Source: Streptomyces rubrogriseus (GTDB taxonomy: Bacteria; Actinomycetota; Actinomycetes; Streptomycetales; Streptomycetaceae). From it: a DNA stretch of 64,000 nt. Shown here piece after piece: positions 15,833 to 23,362 of this stretch; position 1 is the first letter of the stretch; every line of letters starts with the position of its first letter. Made by a program: the position numbers and the translations under genes. Under the pieces are notes generated by a model, which saw only the letters and a program-made list of their open reading frames with translations, had not been told where the DNA came from and searched no databases. The DNA is taken from assembly GCF_027947575.1 (NCBI RefSeq), contig NZ_CP116256.1, forward strand, positions 6,386,001 through 6,450,000, given 5' to 3'.

Positions 15833-17026
15833 TCAGGAGCGTACTTCGAGCAGCGGGACGAGCTGCTCGGCAGGGGTCATCGAACCGTGGTTGCCGACCA
15901 TCGCCGACTCCTTGGGCTCGCGCTCGGAGGCGATGACCAGGACGTCGTCGCGCGCCGCGGCGACCACGTCGCCGATGCGGTCGTACACCCGGTCGTCGAT
16001 GCTCGGGCCGAACCAGCCCGCGTCGACCGCCTCGTCCCGGGACGCCACCCAGAACTGCTCGCCGAGCACCTCGCGCCAGCAGAACAGCACGTCGTTGTGG
16101 GCGCCGGGGACGGCGTAGACGTGGCGGGCGCGGCCCTCGCCGCCGAGGAGGGCGACGCCCGCCTTCAGCTCCCAGTCCTCGTCGAAGTCGATGCGGTGCT
16201 CCTCGTCGAAGGGCACGTCGACCATGCCGTGGTCGGCGGTGACGTACAGGGCGCTGCGCGGCGGCAGCTGCTCGGCGAGGCGCTGGACGAGCCGGTCGAC
16301 GTGGCCGAGCTGCCCGCGCCAGGTGTCGGAGTCGACGCCGAAGCGGTGTCCGGCGCCGTCGACCTCGGCGTAGTAGGTGTAGACGAGGGCGCGGTCGGCG
16401 CGGGCCAGCTGTTCGGCGGCGCAGTCCATCCGGTCCTCGCCGGACAGGCGTCCGTGGAACTCGCCGCCGCTGAGCGCGACCTTGGTCAGCGGGGTGTTGG
16501 CGAAGGTGGGCGAGGAGACCTGGGCGGCGTGCACCCCCGCCTCGTGGGCCAGGCCGAAGACGGTGGGGTAGGGCTGCCAGGGGCCGGGCGCGGTCCACGG
16601 CTGCCAGCGGAGCTGGTTCATCAGGGCGCCGGTGTCGGGATTGCGCACCGTGTATCCGGGCAGGCCGTGGGCGCCCGGTGGGAGGCCGGTGCCGACGGAG
16701 GCGAGGGAGGTCGCCGTGGTCGCCGGGTAGCCGGCGGTGATCGGGCGCCCCGTGCCGCCGCGCGAGCTGCCCAGGAGGGAGCTCAGGAAGGGCGCGTCCT
16801 CGGGGTGCGCGCGCAGCTGCTCCCAGCCGAGGCCGTCGATCAGGAAGACGCAGTTGCGGTCGGCGGGGGTCAGTTCGGTGATCCCCGCGGTCATGCCGGG
16901 GACACCGAGGCCGGCGGCCAGGGTGGGCAGCAGGTCGGCGAGGGAGCCGCGGCCGTACTCGGGTACGGGGGCGGAGTCGACGGGGAGCGGTTCCGGGTGG
17001 GTGTCCCAGGCGGTGTGCTGCACCAT
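15833..17026 (-). CDS. Type I phosphodiesterase / nucleotide pyrophosphatase family protein
   Basis: A 397-residue member of the alkaline-phosphatase superfamily. The metal-site residues can all be seen in order: VFLIDGLG (Asp), GYPATTATS (nucleophilic Thr), EVDGAGHRFG (Asp, His), VTADHGM (Asp, His) and VGNHGS (His). No signal peptide or membrane segment, so a cytoplasmic phosphodiesterase acting on nucleotides or a related phosphodiester is likely; the substrate is not known. Its ATG overlaps the stop of the upstream DUF5998-like gene by one base (TGATG at 17024-17028), so the two are translationally coupled. Confidence 0.85.
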   Translation of the reverse strand: MVQHTAWDTHPEPLPVDSAPVPEYGRGSLADLLPTLAAGLGVPGMTAGITELTPADRNCVFLIDGLGWEQLRAHPEDAPFLSSLLGSSRGGTGRPITAGYPATTATSLASVGTGLPPGAHGLPGYTVRNPDTGALMNQLRWQPWTAPGPWQPYPTVFGLAHEAGVHAAQVSSPTFANTPLTKVALSGGEFHGRLSGEDRMDCAAEQLARADRALVYTYYAEVDGAGHRFGVDSDTWRGQLGHVDRLVQRLAEQLPPRSALYVTADHGMVDVPFDEEHRIDFDEDWELKAGVALLGGEGRARHVYAVPGAHNDVLFCWREVLGEQFWVASRDEAVDAGWFGPSIDDRVYDRIGDVVAAARDDVLVIASEREPKESAMVGNHGSMTPAEQLVPLLEVRS

Positions 17027-17613
17027 CAGCGGGCGGAGTCCGCGGTCGCCTCGGAGAGGGCCTGGGCGAAGGTGAGCGCCTGGCGCACCGTCTCGGGGCC
17101 GTCCCCGGCCTCGCTGACACGCAGGCTGAGGTCGTCGGCCGTCGAGCTGCCCGTGTAGCCGTGGTCGGCCTCGCAGTTGGGGTCGCCGCAGGCGGCGGGC
17201 TCCAGGTCGAGCCGGGAGACGGCGCCCCAGCCGATGGTCAGCACGATCTCGCGCGGCAGGGTGCCCGGCTTGTACTGCTCCGGGTTGGCGACGACGCGGC
17301 TGACGACGATGGACGAGATCCGGCCGAGCTTGACGGACTCCGTGGACGTCGTGGCGTACGGCGTCGGGGAGGTGTCGTCGGCGGCCTGCTCGTCGGTGTG
17401 GCTGACGATGAAGCGGTTGCCGGTGAGCACCAGCACGGTCACGTGCCGGCGCACCTCGTTCTGGTCGAACGTCGTCTCCTGGTGGACCAGGTACGACCGC
17501 ACGGGCTCGCCGCCCACGGCGGCCTCCACCGCCTCGGCCACGAGGGCCGGGTAGTAGCCGCTGCGCTCGATCGCCGCTCGCAGCCCCTGGGTCGTCGTAC
17601 TGGTCTTGGCCAT
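17026..17613 (-). CDS. DUF5998-like conserved protein
   Basis: A 195-residue protein with the pattern of a conserved actinobacterial family of unknown function (DUF5998): TTTQGLRAAIERSGYYPALVAEAVEAA at the start, a core HQETTFDQNEVRRHVTVLVLTGNR and the motif CGDPNCEADHGYTG, which could bind a metal through two Cys and His. No transmembrane segments. The ATG at 17613 is preferred because GGATGGAC lies upstream; an ATG three codons earlier has no room for an RBS. It is coupled by a one-base overlap to the phosphodiesterase gene, implying a joint role that cannot be read from sequence. Confidence 0.75.
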   Translation of the reverse strand: MAKTSTTTQGLRAAIERSGYYPALVAEAVEAAVGGEPVRSYLVHQETTFDQNEVRRHVTVLVLTGNRFIVSHTDEQAADDTSPTPYATTSTESVKLGRISSIVVSRVVANPEQYKPGTLPREIVLTIGWGAVSRLDLEPAACGDPNCEADHGYTGSSTADDLSLRVSEAGDGPETVRQALTFAQALSEATADSAR

Positions 17614-17674
17614 GCCGTCCATCCTACGGGGACCCGCTGACTGCGAGGCACGCTCCCGCGGTACCCGTCCGGGG

Positions 17675-17707
17675 CCGTACCCGGCGCGGGCACCGGGCCG
17701 GGTACGG
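17675..17707 (-). terminator. Hairpin downstream of pat
   Basis: An 11-bp perfect stem CCGTACCCGGC / GCCGGGTACGG with an 11-base loop, 12 bp after the pat stop codon and before the DUF5998-like gene. Confidence 0.65.
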
Positions 17708-17718
17708 GGCGTGGCGGG

Positions 17719-20700
17719 TCAGTAGGCCGGCAGGGTCCGCGGGCCCAGGTCGTCCCTGGCGGGAGGGGGCGCGAGGCGGACGGAGGCGCCGAGGACGCTC
17801 AGGCCGTGCGGGGCGACCACGACGGGCTCCAGGGTGACCGCGACGACCTCCGGGTGGTCGTCGACCAGCCGGGAGACCCGCAGCAGCAGCTCCTCCAGGG
17901 CGGCGGCGTCGACCGGGGCCGAGCCGCGCCAGCCGAAGAGGAGGGGGGCCGTACGGACCGAGCGGATGAGCGAGGTGGCGTCCCGGTCGGTGACCGGAAT
18001 CAGCCGGTGCGCCATGTCGCCGAGCAGCTGGGTGGCGGCGCCGGCGAGGCCGAAGGAGAGCACCGCGCCGGCCGCCGGGTCGATGACCGCCCGTACGACG
18101 GTGTCGACGCCGCGCGGGGCCATGCCCTGCACCACCGGGCGCAGCTCCGCGGGCTTTCCGAACAGCTCGGTCAGTTCGGCGTAGGCCCGCCGCAGTTGCT
18201 CCTCGTCCGCGAGGTCGAGGCGTACGCCGCCCAGGTCGGCGCGGTGGCGCAGGTGCGGGGCGGTGGCCTTGAGGGCCACCGGGTAGCCGATGGTCCGCGC
18301 GGCGGCCGCTGCGTCGTCGGGAGTGGCGGCGGGCAGGGCGCGGTGGACGTGGACGCCGTACCGGCCGAGCAGGTCGCAGGTCTCCCGGCTGCCGAGGGTG
18401 AGCCCCTGCCCGCGCGCGAGGTGCCCCGCTATCTGCTGGGCGGCGCCCTTCTCGTCGATGTCCTCGTACTCCGGCACCTTGCCGGGGTCGGCGGCCTCGC
18501 GCCGCCACTGGGCGTAGGCGACCGCCTCGCCGAGGGCGCGGACGGCACGCTCGGCGGCGGGATAGGCGGGGATGAGGTGGGCTCCCTCCGGGGCCCTGAC
18601 GACGGACTGCGTCCGGCCCGGGGTCGCGGACGGGCGGGGCGGCCCGGACGGGACGGGCGCGCCGGTCCCGGACGGGACGGACGGGACGGGCGCGCCGGAC
18701 GGGGGCTGATCGGCGGGGCCGGGAGCGGCATGGGGTCCGGTGCCCGGGGTGGCTCGGGAGGCAGGGCCGCCCGGGGTGCCCTGCGGCACGGCACCCGGGT
18801 CGCCCGGCCGGGCCGCGCTCGAAGCCGCTTGGGCGGCGGTGCCCGCAGCCGCCTGGGAAGTGGTGCCCGCAGTGCTCTGAGCCGTCTGCGGGGCCGTGCT
18901 CGCCGCCGCGGACAGGGCCTCCGCCAGGCCGCCCAGCTCCACGTGGACCACGAGGACGGGCTTGGTGGGGACCGCGGCCGCCGCCGAGCGCAGGGCCTCC
19001 GCGAGCGCGGCGTCCCCGGCCGCCCCCTCCCCCAGCGTCGGGATGGCGGTCACCACGACCGCGTCGCACGTGTCGTCGGCCAGGGCCCTGGCCAGGGCCG
19101 CGTGGAAGTCGTCGGCCGAGGCGGCGGTCGTCAGGTCCAGCGGGGGCTGCGGGCGCAGGCCCTCGGAGAGGCACGCGTCGTACGTGAGCAGTCCCAGGGA
19201 CTCCGAGTTGCCCAGGATGGCCACCCTCGGTCCGGCGGGCAGCGGCTGGCGGGCGAGGAGCAGCCCCGCGTCGACCAGGTCGGTGATGGTGTCGACGCGG
19301 ATCACGCCGGCCTGCCGCAGCAGCGCGGAGACCGTCGCGTGGGGCAGCCGCGTCGCCCGTACGGCGTGCCCCTGGGGTGCCACGCCGCCGTGCCGGGCGC
19401 CCTGCACCACGACCAGGGGCTTGGCGGCCGCCGTGCGCCGGGCCAGGCGGGTGAACTTGCGGGGGTTGCCGATGGACTCCAGGTACATCAGCGCGACGTC
19501 GGTCTCCGGGTCGTCGTACCAGTACTGGAGGACGTCGTTGCCGGAGACGTCGGCGCGGTTGCCGGAGGAGACGAAGGTGGACACGCCGGTGACGCCGGTG
19601 ACCCCGCCGCCGCGCCGGTGCAGCCGGGAGAGCAGGGCGATGCCGATGGCGCCGGACTGCGCGAACAGGCCGATCCGTCCCGCGCGCGGCATCTCGGGGG
19701 CGAGAGAGGCGTTGAGCCGCACGTCGGGGGAGGTGTTGATGATCCCGAAGGCGTTGGGCCCGATGATGCGCATGCCGTACGACCGCGCGTGCCGCACGAG
19801 GGCGCGCTGGCGTTCGCGCCCCTCGGGGCCGCTGTCGGCGTATCCGGCGGAGATCACCACCAGGCCCTGCACCCCGTGCTCGCCGCACGCCGTGACGACG
19901 TCCGGGACGTGCTCGGCGGGCACGGTGACGACGGCGAGGTCGACGGGCCCGTCGATGTCGCGCACGGAACGGCACGCCGGAACCCCGTCGAGCTCCTTCA
20001 TGTCCTCGGGGAAGGCCCTGTTCACGGCGTACAGGCGCCCCGTGTAGCCGGCGTCCCGGATGTTGCCGAGGATGCTGCGGCCGACGCCGCCCGGGGTGCG
20101 GCCGGCGCCGACGACCGCGACCGAGCCGGGCTGCAGCAGCCGCTGCACGGAACGGGCCTCCGCGCGGTGCTCGCGCGCGTACTGCACGGCCAGCGAGCGG
20201 TCGGTGGGTTCGAGATCGAACTCCAGGCGGACCACCCCGTCCTCGAAGCTTCGCTTCTGGGTGTACCCCGCGTCCATGAAGACTTTGATCATCTTGTTGT
20301 TGGCGGGCAGCACCTCGGCGGCGAAGCGGCGGATGCCCCGCTCGCGGGCGACGGCGGCGATGTGCTCCAGGAGGGCGGAGGCGACGCCGCGCCCCTGGTG
20401 GGCGTCCTGGACGAGGAAGGCGACCTCGGCCTCGTCGGCCGGTGCGGTGGCGGGTGTTCCGCCGGCCCCGATCCGGTCGTAGCGTACGGTGGCGATGAAC
20501 TCGCCGCCGATGGTGGCCGCGAGTCCCACCCGGTCCACAAAGTCGTGGTGCGTGAAGCGGTGGACGTCCTTGGCGGACAGGCGAGGGTACGGCGCGAAGA
20601 AGCGGTAGTACTTCGACTCGTCGGAAACCTGCTCGTAGAAGCTGACCAGGCGCTCGGCGTCATCGACGGTGATGGGGCGGACGCGCGCGGTGCCGCCGTC

Positions 20701-20763
20701 GCGCAGCACCACGTCGGCTTCCCAGTGGGCGGGGTACTCGTGCCGGTCCGACGAGGTCTGCAT
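17719..20763 (-). CDS. patA: GNAT protein acetyltransferase fused to NDP-forming acyl-CoA synthetase (Pat)
   Basis: A 1014-residue protein. Residues 1-185 are a GNAT domain with the acetyl-CoA loop QGRGVAS (about 123-129). Residues about 205-330 are a CoA-binding Rossmann domain (GSVAVVGAGRTPGGVGRSILGNI), about 335-640 a succinyl-CoA-ligase-like part (GPNAFGIINT, FAQSGAIGIALL), and about 790-1014 an ATP-grasp part (GYPVALKATAPHLRHRADLGGV). Between about 640 and 770 lies an Ala/Pro/Gly-rich linker. This architecture, GNAT first, is that of the S. lividans protein PatA, a lysine acetyltransferase acting on acyl-CoA synthetases. Start ATG at 20763; an upstream extension is open but lacks an RBS. 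Divergent from ptsH. Confidence 0.9.
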   Translation of the reverse strand: MQTSSDRHEYPAHWEADVVLRDGGTARVRPITVDDAERLVSFYEQVSDESKYYRFFAPYPRLSAKDVHRFTHHDFVDRVGLAATIGGEFIATVRYDRIGAGGTPATAPADEAEVAFLVQDAHQGRGVASALLEHIAAVARERGIRRFAAEVLPANNKMIKVFMDAGYTQKRSFEDGVVRLEFDLEPTDRSLAVQYAREHRAEARSVQRLLQPGSVAVVGAGRTPGGVGRSILGNIRDAGYTGRLYAVNRAFPEDMKELDGVPACRSVRDIDGPVDLAVVTVPAEHVPDVVTACGEHGVQGLVVISAGYADSGPEGRERQRALVRHARSYGMRIIGPNAFGIINTSPDVRLNASLAPEMPRAGRIGLFAQSGAIGIALLSRLHRRGGGVTGVTGVSTFVSSGNRADVSGNDVLQYWYDDPETDVALMYLESIGNPRKFTRLARRTAAAKPLVVVQGARHGGVAPQGHAVRATRLPHATVSALLRQAGVIRVDTITDLVDAGLLLARQPLPAGPRVAILGNSESLGLLTYDACLSEGLRPQPPLDLTTAASADDFHAALARALADDTCDAVVVTAIPTLGEGAAGDAALAEALRSAAAAVPTKPVLVVHVELGGLAEALSAAASTAPQTAQSTAGTTSQAAAGTAAQAASSAARPGDPGAVPQGTPGGPASRATPGTGPHAAPGPADQPPSGAPVPSVPSGTGAPVPSGPPRPSATPGRTQSVVRAPEGAHLIPAYPAAERAVRALGEAVAYAQWRREAADPGKVPEYEDIDEKGAAQQIAGHLARGQGLTLGSRETCDLLGRYGVHVHRALPAATPDDAAAAARTIGYPVALKATAPHLRHRADLGGVRLDLADEEQLRRAYAELTELFGKPAELRPVVQGMAPRGVDTVVRAVIDPAAGAVLSFGLAGAATQLLGDMAHRLIPVTDRDATSLIRSVRTAPLLFGWRGSAPVDAAALEELLLRVSRLVDDHPEVVAVTLEPVVVAPHGLSVLGASVRLAPPPARDDLGPRTLPAY

Positions 20764-20900
20764 GGGCCCCAGAGTACGGCTCGCGTACGACAACGGCGCG
20801 GGGCAGTCTGTGGGGGACGGAGGTCCGGACCGAGGCCGCGGTCCGGGACCCGGACGGGGCGGCCCACGTGGTCGTCCCGGCTCGCTTCACGATGTGGGAA

Positions 20901-20931
20901 ACTGGTCTAGACAAGACTGGTCTAGACAACT
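20901..20931 (+). promoter_or_regulatory. Two tandem DasR (dre) boxes upstream of ptsH
   Basis: ACTGGTCTAGACAAGA (20901-20916) and ACTGGTCTAGACAACT (20916-20931) overlap by one base. Both keep the core CTGGTCTAGAC of the DasR-responsive element; the usual consensus is ACTGGTCTAGACCACT. The boxes end 35 bp before ptsH, as expected for PTS control by GlcN-6-P-responsive DasR. Confidence 0.85.
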
Positions 20932-20965
20932 CCAACGCCTCTGAACACCTGAAGGGCAGCATCAC

Positions 20966-21247
20966 ATGGCTGAGCGCCGCGTCAACGTCGGCTGGGCCGA
21001 GGGTCTCCACGCCCGCCCCGCCTCCATCTTCGTCCGAGCCGCCACGGCCACAGGCGTCCCGGTGACGATCGCCAAGGCCGACGGGTCCCCCGTCAACGCG
21101 GCCTCCATGCTGGCCGTCCTCGGCCTCGGCGCCCAGGGGGGCGAGGAGATCGTCCTCGCGTCCGACGCCGAGGGCGCGGAGGCGGCCCTGGAGCGGCTGG
21201 CGAAGCTGGTCGCCGAGGGGCTCGAGGAGCTTCCCGAGACCGTCTGA
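20966..21247 (+). CDS. ptsH: PTS phosphocarrier protein HPr
   Basis: A 93-residue HPr. The active-site motif GLHARPAS places the phosphorylatable His at residue 15, and VNAASMLAVLGLG forms the second conserved block with a Ser at 47. It carries phosphate from enzyme I to the sugar-specific EIIA proteins; in Streptomyces this serves GlcNAc and fructose uptake. Two DasR boxes lie just upstream and a strong hairpin just downstream, so it is a single-gene transcript. No HPr kinase gene is nearby, as expected for actinobacteria. Confidence 0.97.
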   Translation: MAERRVNVGWAEGLHARPASIFVRAATATGVPVTIAKADGSPVNAASMLAVLGLGAQGGEEIVLASDAEGAEAALERLAKLVAEGLEELPETV

Positions 21248-21266
21248 CGGACGGGACAGCAGCACC

Positions 21267-21300
21267 GAAAGGCCCGCCGGGACCACCGGGCGGGCCTTTC
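21267..21300 (+). terminator. ptsH terminator
   Basis: A 12-bp perfect stem GAAAGGCCCGCC / GGCGGGCCTTTC with a 10-base loop, followed by TCCTTTT. Confidence 0.85.
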
Positions 21301-21309
21301 TCCTTTTCC

Positions 21310-21366
21310 GCTTCCGCTTCTGCCTCTGCTTCTGCTTCTGCTTCTGCTTCTGCTTCTGCTTCTGCA
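21310..21366. repeat. GCTTCY hexanucleotide repeat, about nine units
   Basis: About nine copies of GCTTCT, with GCTTCC and GCCTCT variants at the left end, in the non-coding spacer between the ptsH terminator and the 3' end of the FCD regulator gene. It is a simple-sequence tract that may differ in length between strains. Confidence 0.9.
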
Positions 21367-21425
21367 CGTTCGGGACGGCAGAAATAGCCGCCGGAATTCC
21401 CCCGCTTTTGTATACGGAACCTGTG

Positions 21426-22121
21426 TTACCGGAGCGGGCTCGCGGTGTTTACGGAATGTTGCGTATTCCTCACACGCTCTGCCGTCGCGCCGCCGGAGGC
21501 GAACCGGAGCCGGTACCCGGACGCCGACCGCTCGATGTGCCGGGTCATGAGCGCCCGCGCGCGTTCGGCGTCGCCCCGGGCCACGGCGTCGGCGATCGCC
21601 GCGTGCTCCGCCCAGTGCTCCACCGGTCCGACCGGTGCCTCCACGACGTACATCCAGGCGATCTTGTGGCGGAGCTGGGTCAGCAGCGCGGTCAGGGAGG
21701 GGCTGTCCGCCGCCCTGGCGAGGGTCTCGTGGAACCAGCCGCCCAGGGAGCGCAGCTCGTCCACGGTGCCCCGCCCGGCCCGTTCCTGCCCCAGCCTGAC
21801 CAGGCCGCGCAGCACCTTGAGGTGTGCGTCGGTGCGCCGCCGCGCGGCCCGGGAGGCGCCGAGCGGCTCGAGGAGCGTGCGGGTCTCCAGCAGGTCGGCG
21901 GCCTCCCGCCGGGTCGGTTCCGCGACGCACGCGCCCGCGTGCCGCCGGGTCACCACGAAGCCCTCCGCCTCCAGCGTGCGCAGGGCCTCGCGGACGGGGA
22001 CGCGGGAGACGCCGTAACGGCGGGCGAGGATCTCCTCGGTGAGCCGGCTCCCGCGTCCGTGGACGCCGGTCACGATGTCGTCCCGAATCGCCGTGCACAC
22101 CGAATGTGCCGGAATACGCAT
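21426..22121 (-). CDS. GntR-family regulator, FadR/FCD type
   Basis: A 231-residue regulator. The winged helix lies at residues about 5-70 (GSRLTEEILARRYGVSRVPVREALRTLEAEGFV) and the FCD all-helical ligand domain at about 85-215, with the metal/ligand His pattern FHETL, HWAEHAAIADAVARGD and MTRHIERS. Such proteins usually bind carboxylates or sugar acids. It is alone on its strand between ptsH and the M23 peptidase gene, so the target is unclear; autoregulation is common in the family. The start ATG at 22121 gives the standard N-terminus. Confidence 0.85.
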   Translation of the reverse strand: MRIPAHSVCTAIRDDIVTGVHGRGSRLTEEILARRYGVSRVPVREALRTLEAEGFVVTRRHAGACVAEPTRREAADLLETRTLLEPLGASRAARRRTDAHLKVLRGLVRLGQERAGRGTVDELRSLGGWFHETLARAADSPSLTALLTQLRHKIAWMYVVEAPVGPVEHWAEHAAIADAVARGDAERARALMTRHIERSASGYRLRFASGGATAERVRNTQHSVNTASPLR

Positions 22122-22206
22122 GACCGACCTCCGCCTTGATCCCCAGAAACGTCGACGATGGACGCGCTTTCAGCGACTCTAGGCCAATCAAGCCGGCATG
22201 GAATAC

Positions 22207-22239
22207 AAAAAGCCCCGACTCGGGAAGCCGGGGCTTTTT
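22207..22239 (-). terminator. Intrinsic terminator of the M23 peptidase gene
   Basis: A stem AAAAAGCCCCG / CGGGGCTTTTT directly after the M23 stop codon, followed by T-rich sequence on the minus strand; it has the A- and U-tracts of a classical intrinsic terminator. Confidence 0.85.
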
Positions 22240-22241
22240 CG

Positions 22242-22994
22242 TCAGACGTTCACTCCGTGGGAGCGGAGATAGGCGACGGGGTCCATGTCCGAGCCGTACT
22301 CGGGGCTGGTACGGGCCTCGAAGTGCAGGTGCGGTCCGGTGACGTTGCCGGTGGCACCCGAGACGCCGATCTGCTGGCCGGGCTCGACCGACTGGCCGAC
22401 CGAGACGCCGATGGACGACAGGTGCCCGTACTGGGTGTACGTGCCGTCGTGCATCCTGATCACGACCTGGTTGCCGTACGCGCCGCCCCAGCCGGCCTCG
22501 ACGACGGTGCCGACGCCCACGGAGTGCACGGACGTGCCGCTGGAGGCGTGGAAGTCGATGCCGGTGTGGCTGCCGGAGGACCACAGGGAGCTGCCGGCCT
22601 GGTAGGCGGTGGAGACGTACGAGGCGGTGATCGGCGCGACGAAGGTGTTGAGGCGCTCGCGCTCCGCCTCCCGCGCGGCGCGCTCCTTGGCCTCGCGCGC
22701 CTCCTTGGCCGCCTCGGCCGCCCGCTCGCGGGCCGCCTCGCGGGCGGCGGCGTCCGCGGCCGCCTGCTTCTGGGCGAGGGCCTGGGCGTCGATCTCGTCG
22801 GCTATGGAGTCGCCGATGGTGACGACCGGGGTGAGCCCGGTCTGTTCCACCTCGGGCTCGGCGGCCAGCGCCGGAGCCGCGAGGGTGCCGACCACGCCGG
22901 TGGTGGCGAGGGCCGCGACACCCGCCGCGCGGGCGGTGGTGCGGTGCACCCGACTGGGACGGCGGTGCTTCCCGGTGGCGCGCGTGAACGCCAT
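22242..22994 (-). CDS. Secreted M23 (LytM-type) peptidoglycan endopeptidase
   Basis: A 250-residue exported enzyme. A basic N-terminus and hydrophobic stretch (about residues 20-44) ending ALAAEP form a signal peptide. Residues about 65-115 are an Ala/Glu/Arg/Lys-rich coiled coil, as in NlpD/EnvC-like regulators. The M23 domain (about 125-245) has the zinc motifs SHTGIDFH and HLHFE plus YGHLSS. It should cut peptide bridges in the cell wall during growth or spore germination. The unusually long leader holds a c-di-AMP riboswitch, so expression should respond to c-di-AMP, as reported for cell-wall hydrolases of Streptomyces. AAGGAAAGGAC provides the RBS. Confidence 0.92.
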   Translation of the reverse strand: MAFTRATGKHRRPSRVHRTTARAAGVAALATTGVVGTLAAPALAAEPEVEQTGLTPVVTIGDSIADEIDAQALAQKQAAADAAAREAARERAAEAAKEAREAKERAAREAERERLNTFVAPITASYVSTAYQAGSSLWSSGSHTGIDFHASSGTSVHSVGVGTVVEAGWGGAYGNQVVIRMHDGTYTQYGHLSSIGVSVGQSVEPGQQIGVSGATGNVTGPHLHFEARTSPEYGSDMDPVAYLRSHGVNV

Positions 22995-23020
22995 GTAGAG
23001 GCTTGTCCTTTCCTTCCCTC

Positions 23021-23167
23021 TCGCCTACCGGGTTAGCTGACGGGTTCGGAGGTGGAAGGTCTCCTACGGACCCCCTCGCGGTGCGCGCGGGCGTCCGATT
23101 CACCCCAGGGACTTCGATGGGTCCCCGGCTCCCCTGGCTCGCGCCGTACGGGGACTCGGCGATGACT
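23021..23167 (-). promoter_or_regulatory. c-di-AMP riboswitch (ydaO/yuaA class)
   Basis: On the minus strand the leader of the M23 gene has the hallmark 3' segment CGAACCCGTCAGCTAACCC (within 23031-23050) followed by GGTAGGCGA, and the upstream GCGAGCCAGGGGAGCCGGGG block (about 23122-23141) of actinobacterial ydaO aptamers. The 5' part starts with ATCGCCGAGTCCCCG near 23162. c-di-AMP binding to these aptamers switches off downstream cell-wall hydrolase genes. Confidence 0.88.
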
Positions 23168-23311
23168 GTCCGGTGCCGCGGATGCGGCGCACTGCCTGAC
23201 GAACAGCCCGGACGACGCTAAACGCGGCTGCGTTCAATCCTCAAACGCAACAGGCTTTTTGTAGCGCACGCCACAGGGCAGACGAGCAACCACTCCCCCA
23301 ATCCGGACAAA

Positions 23312-23349
23312 CGGCGGCCCCGGTGACACACCGGTCACCGGGGCCGCCG
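23312..23349 (-). terminator. Terminator of the M16 protease pair
   Basis: A 16-bp perfect stem CGGCGGCCCCGGTGAC / GTCACCGGGGCCGCCG with a 6-base loop, 13 bp after the second M16 stop codon. Confidence 0.8.
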
Positions 23350-23362
23350 CGCGCGCGTGCCG

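Noticed and set aside
17806..20910. 1034-codon frame antisense to pat
   Set aside because: Gly/Ala/Val/Arg-rich shadow; pat is supported by GNAT, CoA-binding and ATP-grasp motifs.
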